A DNA stretch of 9,155 nt, from assembly GCA_034432435.1 (NCBI GenBank), contig DAOUBS010000169.1, forward strand, positions 1 to 9,155, given 5' to 3'. Both the position numbers and the translations under genes were made by a program. Below, piece after piece: positions 1-5,531 of this stretch. The stretch's first letter is position 1, and each line of letters starts with the position of its first letter. This DNA is from JANWYT01 sp034432435. Its GTDB lineage: Bacteria; Chloroflexota; Anaerolineae; Aggregatilineales; Phototrophicaceae. The notes beneath the pieces were generated by a model. It did not search any database and had not been told where the DNA came from. It saw only the letters and a program-made list of their open reading frames with translations.

Positions 1-303
1 GATCTCGCACGGCAGGCAGGTTGTCTGCCAGAAGTTGAGCAGCACCACCCGCCCGCGGTAGTCCAGCAGCGAGAACACTTCCCCGTTCAAATCCAGCACG
101 TCGAAGGGGGGCGCAGTGAAGTTGATGAGCGAAGCCGCCTGCACCCCCGTGCTGGGCAGGCCGCCTTCTGGCTGGCGCGGCGTCATGGCAACCATGAGCA
201 GCGCCAACAAAATCCCAACCAACGGCACGATCAACAGCACGACCAACACTGGGGACGGGCGGCTGTCGGCGCTGGGGGGGGAGTTCACGATGTCATCTGT
301 CAT
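1..303 (-). CDS. Membrane-anchored thioredoxin-fold (TlpA/ResA-like) protein, N-terminal part only
   Basis: Only the first 101 codons are present; the gene runs off the left edge. A hydrophilic N-terminus (residues 1-17) is followed by one membrane segment (about 18-40), a short linker, and the start of a redoxin domain from about residue 58. The phrase VVLLNFWQTTCLPCE shows the typical beta strand, Trp and CxxC active site (Cys96, Cys99). TlpA/ResA family proteins are extracytoplasmic thiol-disulfide oxidoreductases that reduce or shuffle disulfides, often in cytochrome c maturation; this role is inferred. Their usual motif is WCxxC, and here the residue before the first Cys is Thr, not Trp. 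The ATG start is supported by AAGGAA five bases upstream (309-314). Codons 8-10 contain a run of eight C. The fold is likely; the specific substrate is unknown. Confidence 0.88.
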   Translation of the reverse strand, partial: MTDDIVNSPPSADSRPSPVLVVLLIVPLVGILLALLMVAMTPRQPEGGLPSTGVQAASLINFTAPPFDVLDLNGEVFSLLDYRGRVVLLNFWQTTCLPCEI

Positions 304-325
304 GTAGATTCCTTCAGAATTTGCG

Positions 326-340
326 CCCCTATTCTAGGGG
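326..340. repeat. Perfect 6-bp inverted repeat in the divergent intergenic region
   Basis: CCCCTA, a 3-nt spacer, then TAGGGG, lying 23 bases upstream of the thioredoxin-like gene's start. Read on the minus strand it contains TAGAAT, which is one mismatch from a -10 box, so it could be an operator over a leftward promoter; no good -35 is seen at the right distance. No T-run follows on either strand, so it is not a typical terminator. Confidence 0.4.
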
Positions 341-425
341 ATGGCGCTGAGAAACGCTAGAAAAGTTCAGCGCGACTTGCTAGATTTAAGCCTGCACTGA
401 TCTTTCCTCTTAGGATGGAGCAGAA

Positions 426-641
426 ATGTCACAAAAGCCTACCCCTCAGCCTTGGACCGAAGAAGAGAAGCAGTCCCTGCGCGATCTGGTGCGCTATGGC
501 GCGTGGATCATGGGGTCAATTGCTGTCACGCTCGTGGTCGCAGCCGTAGTAGCCAGTGTCTTCAACTTTGAGGCGGCCGCTGGTACAGCCACCAATACAC
601 CGCCTGTGGATACACCGGTTGCAACAGAGGTGACCAGATAA
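426..641 (+). CDS. Small single-pass membrane protein, unknown function
   Basis: A 71-residue protein that I do not recognise. It has a charged, Pro-rich N-terminus (1-23, containing EEEKQSLRD), one strong membrane segment (about 26-47), and a low-complexity Thr/Pro/Val tail (TATNTPPVDTPVATEV) that would lie outside the cytoplasm if the N-terminus stays in. The ATG is preceded by GGAG at 417-420, five bases away. It diverges from the thioredoxin-like gene with a 122-nt gap. Its last 80 bases overlap the 3' end of the opposing gene at 562-1152. The ribosome site and the membrane-protein composition argue that it is real, but no family can be assigned. Confidence 0.62.
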   Translation: MSQKPTPQPWTEEEKQSLRDLVRYGAWIMGSIAVTLVVAAVVASVFNFEAAAGTATNTPPVDTPVATEVTR

Positions 642-1152
642 ACTGATCCGGCTGAACGACGGCACGCAAGCTGGCGTCGGTGCTGCGCAGCTTTTCAGCC
701 AGCCCTTCAGCTGGAGCTTGGTTGGCCTCGATGACGGGGCGCAGTTCCTCGACGATTGTTCGGCGCAGCGCTTCCGGCGCGTAGTTCTGGGCACAGGTGG
801 CGTTGCTCTTGCTGCACTCGCTGAAGAAAGCGCGCATCGCGTCCAGCCGACTAAGGGCCTCTTTGCCGATCTTGCCGCTGAAGTGGAAGTTCCACTCTTT
901 CTGCACACGGTCGAACTCTTTTTGAGCGGCCTCAAGCTGCTCGCGCTGTCGGGGGTCGAGTTGATCGCTGAGAGCGTGCAGGCGGCGCAGGCGCATCACC
1001 AGCGCGCCGACTGTGAGGCTGGGCATGCTGCTGGCGAAGAAGCCGCCCCCCGTCGAGCCATACAGTTCTGTGCCGCGCACGTAGCGATCCAGCCCTTCAG
1101 CCATGGCGACTGCCTCACGCAGGTCGCGGGCGATGTCATAGTTAGTTGACAC
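562..1152 (-). CDS. Conserved-looking cytoplasmic protein of unknown function
   Basis: A 196-residue protein that I cannot assign to a family. The start is set to a GTG (1150-1152) because a full AGGAGG sits six bases upstream; an in-frame ATG further upstream lacks a properly spaced site. The protein begins MSTNYDIARDLREAV, has a Gly-rich turn STGGGFF (33-39), then long amphipathic helices rich in Arg, Glu and Gln (about 48-165), which suggests a helical bundle or coiled coil. Two Cys (113 and 120) sit in a short segment SECSKSNATCAQNY. No signal peptide or clear membrane helix is present. Residues 171-196 are aromatic- and Pro-rich, unlike the rest, and coincide exactly with the overlap with the opposing 71-residue gene. 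It lies 76 nt downstream of the chemotaxis-type transducer on the same strand and may be co-transcribed with it. Confidence 0.7.
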   Translation of the reverse strand: MSTNYDIARDLREAVAMAEGLDRYVRGTELYGSTGGGFFASSMPSLTVGALVMRLRRLHALSDQLDPRQREQLEAAQKEFDRVQKEWNFHFSGKIGKEALSRLDAMRAFFSECSKSNATCAQNYAPEALRRTIVEELRPVIEANQAPAEGLAEKLRSTDASLRAVVQPDQFIWSPLLQPVYPQAVYWWLYQRPPQS

Positions 1153-1158
1153 GTATTT

Positions 1159-1164
1159 CCTCCT
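1159..1164 (-). promoter_or_regulatory. Strong Shine-Dalgarno AGGAGG that decides a GTG start
   Basis: On the minus strand AGGAGG is followed after six bases (AAATAC) by GTG at 1150-1152. It is the best ribosome site in the window and fixes the start of the 196-residue protein, removing 49 codons of open frame upstream that have no comparable site. Confidence 0.8.
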
Positions 1165-1223
1165 AAAAACTGCTGGTTGATCGTGCACTTTCTCAAAGCT
1201 AATGGAAAAGCACACGCACTTCA

Positions 1224-1238
1224 TCCCCCTACTGGGGA
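1224..1238. repeat. Short inverted repeat at the end of the transducer gene
   Basis: TCCCC, a 5-nt spacer (CTACT), then GGGGA. The spacer includes the transducer's stop codon (1229-1231 on the minus strand). It resembles the dyad at 326-340 in having a C4/G4 stem around a CTA/TAG core. The stem is short and lacks a following U-run, so termination is doubtful; it may help separate the transducer from the downstream gene or be chance. Confidence 0.3.
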
Positions 1239-2290
1239 ATAGCAACGGATTTGACGAGGTCATTCGCCAACCGCGACAAGTTGCTGCTGACCATCTCAAC
1301 GGTGCGCGTGCTGTCGAGGCTTTGCTGTGAGATGCGCTGCACGCGGTCGATGCTGATGGCGATTTCCTCCAACCCTTCCGACTGCTGCTTCAAGACGCTG
1401 GCGATCTCCTGCACAGCGTCCCGCGCTTCTGAGACACTCGCCAAAAGCTGGAGCATCACCTCCTGCGCAACCTGAGTGCGCGCGCGCCCTTGTTCCACGT
1501 TTTCCATACCGGCCTGCGTCGCAAGGATCGTCTGCTTCATCGCGCTCTGGATTTCCCCCAAGATCGCGCGCACCTGCTCCGCGCTTTGGGTGGACTGGCT
1601 GGCCAGCGTGCGCACTTCATCGGCTACCACGGCAAAGCCGCGCCCGTGGACGCCAGCGCGGGCCGCCTCAATCGAGGCGTTCAGCGCCAGCAAATTCGAT
1701 TGGGTGGCAATTTCTGACACGCTGTCGATGATGTCATCAATGCGCTGGGTAAGCTCAGCAAGGCGCTTGATCGTTAGGCCGATGGCGTTCACCTGCGCGC
1801 GGATGTCGTCCATCGTGGTAATGGTGGCGACGATGGCGCTCTGCCCACTTTCGGACATCGTTGCGGCGCGATTCGCTACCTGCATCACCTGCTGCGCCTG
1901 CGCTGTGATGCGCTCCGTCAGCGTCAGAAAATCTTCAAGGCGCGCGTTGGCCAGCTGGATGATCTGTGCTTGTTCGCGCGCGCTCGCAGCTTGAACGCCG
2001 GTCACTTCGTTGATCGCCTGCGACGCCAGCACCAAGCCATCGATCGTAGTCTGCATCTGCATCGCGCTGTCCGACATCGTTAGCAGTTCCGTTGGGGCAG
2101 GGTGGAGTGAAGCCGTAGGCGCGGACGCCGCTTGCGTGTGCATCCACCAGCCCCACACAGCCATCAACGCAGCTGTGACTAATGGCCACACCGAAGTTGT
2201 GACAATCGCTAGCAAGACCATCAGCACCCCCGCCCCATAAGCTACCTGCGCGGGCTGCGGGCGGCGAAGTTGTCTCAACACTGCGTTCAT
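1229..2290 (-). CDS. Methyl-accepting chemotaxis-type signal transducer without a periplasmic sensor domain
   Basis: A 353-residue protein with two adjacent membrane segments (about 17-32 and 35-50), almost no outside loop, a linker, and a long coiled coil. The cytoplasmic tip carries the MCP signature EIATQSNLLALNASIEAARAG (about 193-213) and FAVVADEVRTLA (about 219-230), the regions that contact CheA and CheW. No HAMP, PAS, Cache or other sensor domain is recognisable, so the input may come from the membrane segments themselves, from the linker, or from a partner. The ATG at 2290 is chosen over an in-frame GTG at 2317 because AAAAGG lies 7 bases upstream of it and because a likely transcription start near 2322 would leave the GTG almost leaderless. 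No che genes are in the window. The family is certain; the signal is unknown. Confidence 0.93.
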   Translation of the reverse strand: MNAVLRQLRRPQPAQVAYGAGVLMVLLAIVTTSVWPLVTAALMAVWGWWMHTQAASAPTASLHPAPTELLTMSDSAMQMQTTIDGLVLASQAINEVTGVQAASAREQAQIIQLANARLEDFLTLTERITAQAQQVMQVANRAATMSESGQSAIVATITTMDDIRAQVNAIGLTIKRLAELTQRIDDIIDSVSEIATQSNLLALNASIEAARAGVHGRGFAVVADEVRTLASQSTQSAEQVRAILGEIQSAMKQTILATQAGMENVEQGRARTQVAQEVMLQLLASVSEARDAVQEIASVLKQQSEGLEEIAISIDRVQRISQQSLDSTRTVEMVSSNLSRLANDLVKSVAIPQ

Positions 2291-2301
2291 GCGGCTGCCT
2301 T

Positions 2302-2330
2302 TTGACCAAGCTACCACTACAAGTCATAAT
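2302..2330 (+). promoter_or_regulatory. Sigma70-like promoter for the TPR gene
   Basis: TTGACC (2302-2307), a 17-base spacer, then CATAAT (2325-2330); each box is one mismatch from consensus and the spacing is ideal. Transcription would start near 2337, giving a leader of about 99 nt before the ATG at 2436. The box assignment is read directly; activity is inferred. Confidence 0.65.
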
Positions 2331-2357
2331 GATAGCGATGAAGTCAGCGCAGGCCAA
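2329..2357 (-). promoter_or_regulatory. Possible leftward promoter for the transducer gene, overlapping the rightward one
   Basis: On the minus strand TTGGCC (2352-2357) and TATCAT (2329-2334) are 17 bases apart. The -10 is one mismatch from consensus and the -35 is two mismatches away. The predicted start near 2322 leaves a leader of about 31 nt to the ATG at 2290. Its -10 overlaps the -10 of the rightward promoter by two bases, so the two could not be occupied together. Confidence 0.4.
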
Positions 2358-2363
2358 GCCTGC
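2349..2363. repeat. Inverted repeat overlapping the leftward -35; candidate operator or leader hairpin
   Basis: GCAGGC, spacer CAA, then GCCTGC: a perfect 6-bp dyad. It covers the -35 of the leftward promoter and lies just downstream of the rightward transcription start, so it could bind a regulator of both genes or fold in the TPR gene's leader RNA. Confidence 0.4.
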
Positions 2364-2435
2364 CAAATGATAGAGCGCGCTGCGCTGGCCTCAGCTCTGC
2401 CCGCTTACCATTAGTCGATATGGCTGCTGCTCGTT

Positions 2436-3359
2436 ATGGATCACTCACAAGAATTAGCGCATCTGCTGCGGTTGGTGCGTCAAGCGCTGCAAAACGAAGA
2501 CTTCATCAGTGCGCTGGAAGGGCTGAAGCGGCTAGTAGGCATCGCTGAGCAGGAGCAAAATTGGGGCGCAGCCGCGCGCCACTTGGGCAATTTGGCGCTG
2601 GCTCAATACCGCACTGGCCAAGTCGAGGCTGCGCTAGCCAGCTTTGCACAGGGGTTGCGCTACGCGCAGCAAGACGCAGACCCGATCACTGAGGCTGGCT
2701 TGCTGGGCAATATGGGAAACTTGCTGCGCGAGGCTGGCCGCTACCAAGATGCCATTCAGACCTTGCACAAAGCGCTCGACCTTTCTCAGCAGCACAACGA
2801 TCAGCGCGGGCGCGGCCTCTGGCTGGCCAACCTCGGCCTCGTGTACAACGACCTCGCTCAGCCACAGCAAGCCAGCATCTACCACATGGAGGCCGTCAAG
2901 ATCGCCATGCAGCTTGAAGACCGCCTCAACCTCGCGCTGCGCCTTGGCCACCTCGGCAACACGTTGATCCAGTTGGGCAGCTTTGATCAAGCCGTGGACT
3001 GCTACAGCGAGGCCGTCGACCTTTACCTTGCGCTGGATCGCAAGCAGGAGGCCGCGCTGCGCCTCGGCATCCTCGGCAACCTCTACGCGCAGCGCGCCCG
3101 CCAGACGAGCGATGGGCGCATCGCCGCAGAGCACTACGCCCTTGCCCTTGAACACTACCGTGAAAGCGCTCTGCTCGCTCATGAGCTGAACGACTTTCCA
3201 AGCCAAGCCGAACTCGCCAAGACGATGGGGCGCGTCTTGTATGACTTGGGCTACCGTGATGAGGCGCGCCGCTATTGGCTGGCTGCGGCCAACATCTTCA
3301 CTCAGCTGAACCTGCCTGACAAACTGAGCGAGCTTCAACAGCTCTTGCGTGGGCTTTGA
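2436..3359 (+). CDS. Tetratricopeptide-repeat (TPR) protein
   Basis: A 307-residue soluble protein built from about six TPR units, at roughly residues 46-79, 86-119, 126-159, 166-199, 206-250 (longer, with an insert around 221-229) and 256-290, with a helical N-terminal cap. Repeats show the usual LGNLG...G...A...Y.EA spacing with about 40 residues per unit, as in the TPR_12/LGN-like class. Such arrays bind other proteins and act as scaffolds or adaptors; the partner is not evident. There is no signal peptide, so it is probably cytoplasmic. This ATG is the only plausible start, since an in-frame stop lies at 2412-2414 and no GTG or TTG intervenes, but the ribosome site is weak. It is divergent from the transducer and is followed by the YchF-like gene 71 nt downstream on the same strand. 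Confidence 0.9.
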   Translation: MDHSQELAHLLRLVRQALQNEDFISALEGLKRLVGIAEQEQNWGAAARHLGNLALAQYRTGQVEAALASFAQGLRYAQQDADPITEAGLLGNMGNLLREAGRYQDAIQTLHKALDLSQQHNDQRGRGLWLANLGLVYNDLAQPQQASIYHMEAVKIAMQLEDRLNLALRLGHLGNTLIQLGSFDQAVDCYSEAVDLYLALDRKQEAALRLGILGNLYAQRARQTSDGRIAAEHYALALEHYRESALLAHELNDFPSQAELAKTMGRVLYDLGYRDEARRYWLAAANIFTQLNLPDKLSELQQLLRGL

Positions 3360-3373
3360 ACCTACGAAAGCGG

Positions 3374-3414
3374 CTCCGTCGGCCTTACAATTAGCCCCGC
3401 TAAAACAGACGGAG
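3374..3414 (+). repeat. 7-bp inverted repeat with a 27-nt loop, between the TPR and YchF-like genes
   Basis: CTCCGTC (3374-3380) pairs perfectly with GACGGAG (3408-3414). The right arm ends 16 bases before the YchF-like ATG, with the ribosome site (GAGAG, about 3420-3424) just outside it. No U-run follows, so it is not a standard terminator; it may shape the leader or be chance. Confidence 0.3.
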
Positions 3415-3430
3415 ACAGCGAGAGACCCCT

Positions 3431-4510
3431 ATGCGGCTGGCAATTATTGGCTTGCCCAACAGCGGCAAGACCACCCTCTTTAACGCGCTTACCGGTGGGA
3501 ACATCGCCACCAGCGCCGTGAGCAGCGGGCAGTTTGAGATCAACACCGCCATCGTCAACGTACCCGATGAGCGCATCGACCGGCTTGCTGAGATGTACGC
3601 AAGCAAAAAGAAGGTCTACGCCACGATCACTTACACCGACATCGGCGGCCTTGACAAGGGCATCGGCAAAGGGGGAATGCCCGGCCCGATGCGCACCGCC
3701 CTCGCCCAAGTCGATGGCTTCGTCCACGTCATCCGCGCCTTTCGTAGCGACACCGTCCCTCACCCTTACCACAGCGTTGACCCCCAGCGTGACCTTGACA
3801 TCCTCGACAGCGAACTGCTCTTGATCGACACGCTGGCCGTCGAAACGCGGCTGGAACGGCTCCACCATGAGTTGCGCGTCAAAGGCAAGCGCGCCGAACA
3901 GGGGGTAATCGACGAGGTTCCCCTGCTGGAGAAGCTGCAAGCGCACCTCGCCCAAGAACAGCCCCTGCGTGACCTTGCGCTAACCGCTGAGGAGAAGAAG
4001 AAGCTCGGCGGCTACGGCTTCCTGACGATGAAGCCCGTTCTGATCGTGCTCAACTTGGGCGATGAGGTCAGAGAGTCAGACAAGCGCGTAACGTTCACCT
4101 ACGGTCGCGCCAAGCAGATCGCCATCCAAGCCGCGCTCGAAGCGGAGCTAGCGCAGCTCTCACCTGAGGATGCCGCCATCTTCATGGAGGAGTACGGCAT
4201 CACCGAGCTGAGCGCGGCGCAGGTCATCCGCCTGTCGTATGAGATGGTCGGCATTCACTCGTTCTTGACCGCTGGCGAGAAGGAAACGCGCGCGTGGAGC
4301 ATCCCCATCGGCGCGACGGCGTTCGAGGCCGCAGGGGCCATCCACAGCGACATCCAGCAGGGCTTTATCCGCGCCGAGGTCATTCCCTACGACGTGCTAA
4401 TGGAGGCCGGCAGCGAAAAGGCCGTCAAAGCCGCGGGCAAGATGCGCCTTGAGAGCAAGGATTACATCGTCCAAGATGGCGATGTGATGGTGTTTCGCCA
4501 CAGCGGATGA
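3431..4510 (+). CDS. ychF: YchF/OLA1-like P-loop NTPase (Obg superfamily) with C-terminal TGS domain
   Basis: A 359-residue protein, close to the 363 of E. coli YchF, and similar to it end to end. The G1 P-loop is GLPNSGKT (7-14), the G3 motif is D70-I-G-G73, and the FVHVIRAF and SDTVPH stretches (about 97-111) match the region of YchF that supplies a catalytic-loop His (H111 here, by alignment from memory). Residues 277-359 form the TGS (DUF933) domain, with FLTAGEKETRAW, GFIRAEVI, AGKMR and KDYIVQDGDVM. YchF proteins bind ribosomes, hydrolyse ATP in preference to GTP, and modulate translation and stress responses. This copy is divergent: the usual NVGKST is NSGKTT, the G4 NxxE is NLGD (208-211), and the switch II phrase KGEGLGNQ is replaced by KGGMPGPM. 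It could therefore be a lineage-specific paralogue. It lies 71 nt after the TPR gene and may be co-transcribed. Confidence 0.88.
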   Translation: MRLAIIGLPNSGKTTLFNALTGGNIATSAVSSGQFEINTAIVNVPDERIDRLAEMYASKKKVYATITYTDIGGLDKGIGKGGMPGPMRTALAQVDGFVHVIRAFRSDTVPHPYHSVDPQRDLDILDSELLLIDTLAVETRLERLHHELRVKGKRAEQGVIDEVPLLEKLQAHLAQEQPLRDLALTAEEKKKLGGYGFLTMKPVLIVLNLGDEVRESDKRVTFTYGRAKQIAIQAALEAELAQLSPEDAAIFMEEYGITELSAAQVIRLSYEMVGIHSFLTAGEKETRAWSIPIGATAFEAAGAIHSDIQQGFIRAEVIPYDVLMEAGSEKAVKAAGKMRLESKDYIVQDGDVMVFRHSG

Positions 4511-4519
4511 GCGCGCTCA
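4508..4519. repeat. 12-bp perfect palindrome formed by two convergent stop codons
   Basis: TGAGCGCGCTCA reads the same on both strands; its outer triplets are the TGA stops of the YchF-like gene (plus) and the dehydratase gene (minus), leaving only GCGCGC between the two coding regions. It has no loop-sized spacer or T-run. It may be chance in a GC-rich junction. Confidence 0.5.
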
Positions 4520-5446
4520 CAGCGCCTTGAGCGTTTCCTCGCTGACGTTGCCCCCGCTAACGATCAACACCGTCAGGCGCTCGTCAGCGGGGATAAGGCC
4601 GTGCATCCACGCAGCCACGCTGGCCGCGCCGCCACCTTCCACAATCCAGCCGTGCGCCTGATACAGGTGGCGCATGGCCGCGGCGATTTGTGCCTCGCTC
4701 ACCAGCACAATGTCATCCACCACGCGCGGCGCAATCTCGAGCGTGATGCTGCCCGCTTCGATGTCCCCGCTGAGCGCTTCCGCCAGCGTCTGCCACATTT
4801 CCGGGTAGGCCGTGCCGCGCAGGTGGTTGTGCAGCGCGGGGGCGCTCTGCGCGTTGACGGCGATCACTTCGATCTGTGGGTTAGCGGCTTTCAACGCCAG
4901 CCCGACGCCGCTCACTAGCCCGCCCCCACCCGCGCACACCACCACCCGCGCCGCATCTGGCCGCTGCTGAAGCACTTCCAAGCCGAGTGTCCCCTGCCCG
5001 GCGACCACCTGTGGATCGTTGTAAGGCGAGACGTACACTCGCCCTTCGCGCCGGGCGGCCTGCCGCGCCAGCGCTTCCGTCTCGTCGTAGTTGGCCCCCA
5101 CCACACGCACCTCAGCCCCCCATTGGCGAGTGCGCTCGATCTTGGTCGCGGGGGTCGTCTGCGGCATCATCACCACCGCTGAGACGCCCAACTCGCGCGC
5201 CGCCCACGCCAGCGCTTGCGCGTGGTTGCCGCTGCTAGCCGCGATCACCCCCCGCCGCCGTTGATCAACGTCTAGCACCAGCAGAGCGTTAAGCGCCCCG
5301 CGGATCTTAAACGAGCGCGTTGGTTGGGTGTGTTCTAGCTTGGCGTAGACCTGCGTGCCCCACTCTGGCAGGGGCACGAGCGGCGTCATCGGCAGGTATG
5401 GGCGCAGACGTCCCGCCGCGATGTGAATGTCATGAGGGTTGCTCAT
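4517..5446 (-). CDS. PLP-dependent threonine/serine dehydratase, catalytic domain only
   Basis: A 309-residue fold-type II PLP enzyme. Visible motifs are TRSFKIRGALNAL with the Schiff-base Lys47, SSGNHAQAL (71-79) that holds the substrate carboxylate, the glycine phosphate loop AGGGGL (172-177), EGGGAAS (270-276), and SGGNVS (297-302) near the pyridine nitrogen. Threonine ammonia-lyases convert threonine to 2-oxobutanoate and ammonia, and serine dehydratases or racemases share the fold. The length matches TdcB-type and serine-racemase-type enzymes; the ACT regulatory domain of biosynthetic IlvA is absent, so isoleucine feedback is unlikely. The ATG is supported by GGAG five bases upstream (5452-5455); an in-frame extension of 20 codons upstream has no better site. 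Substrate choice (Thr, Ser, or a hydroxy-amino acid such as phenylserine) cannot be fixed from sequence. It converges with the YchF-like gene and diverges from the lipoprotein gene. Confidence 0.9.
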   Translation of the reverse strand: MSNPHDIHIAAGRLRPYLPMTPLVPLPEWGTQVYAKLEHTQPTRSFKIRGALNALLVLDVDQRRRGVIAASSGNHAQALAWAARELGVSAVVMMPQTTPATKIERTRQWGAEVRVVGANYDETEALARQAARREGRVYVSPYNDPQVVAGQGTLGLEVLQQRPDAARVVVCAGGGGLVSGVGLALKAANPQIEVIAVNAQSAPALHNHLRGTAYPEMWQTLAEALSGDIEAGSITLEIAPRVVDDIVLVSEAQIAAAMRHLYQAHGWIVEGGGAASVAAWMHGLIPADERLTVLIVSGGNVSEETLKAL

Positions 5447-5464
5447 CCTGACTCCATGTTGATG

Positions 5465-5470
5465 TATAAT
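5465..5470 (+). promoter_or_regulatory. Consensus -10 box upstream of the lipoprotein-MFS operon
   Basis: TATAAT in an otherwise GC-rich stretch, with a predicted start near 5477 and a leader of about 55 nt before the GTG at 5532. No good -35 is found 16-18 bases upstream (CTCATC at 17), so an activator or a different sigma factor may be needed. On the opposite strand TAGAAT (5479-5484) could be the -10 for the divergent dehydratase, with a poor -35 (TTGGTG, 5501-5506). Confidence 0.5.
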
Positions 5471-5517
5471 GCCGTTGTATTCTACCGTGTATCTCAAGGC
5501 CACCAACGCTGCCGATC

Positions 5518-5524
5518 AAAGGAG
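5518..5524 (+). promoter_or_regulatory. Shine-Dalgarno AAAGGAG that fixes the lipoprotein's GTG start
   Basis: AAAGGAG is followed after seven bases by GTG at 5532. This start puts the signal peptide's Arg and hydrophobic core at the very N-terminus, with Cys at position 18. An in-frame ATG 63 bases upstream overlaps the TATAAT box and would put 21 non-signal residues ahead of the signal peptide. Confidence 0.8.
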
Positions 5525-5531
5525 CTTACCT

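Noticed and set aside
145..159. LPSTG sequence in the thioredoxin-like protein (residues 49-53), resembling a sortase signal
   Set aside because: It lies just after an N-terminal membrane anchor and is followed by a folded redoxin domain, with no C-terminal hydrophobic segment and basic tail, so it is not a sorting signal.
718..1149. 143-residue open frame on the plus strand
   Set aside because: It is antisense to the 196-residue gene, which has a much better ribosome site; this frame has no recognisable domain and looks like a GC-rich shadow.
2634..3338. 234-residue open frame on the minus strand
   Set aside because: It lies wholly inside the TPR gene, which has unmistakable repeats; it is an antisense shadow with no ribosome site.
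3362..3955. 197-residue open frame on the minus strand
   Set aside because: It is antisense to the P-loop end of the YchF-like gene; no motif or ribosome site.
5469..5531. N-terminal extension of the lipoprotein from an upstream in-frame ATG
   Set aside because: It overlaps the TATAAT box and would bury the signal peptide; the GTG at 5532 has a properly spaced AAAGGAG.
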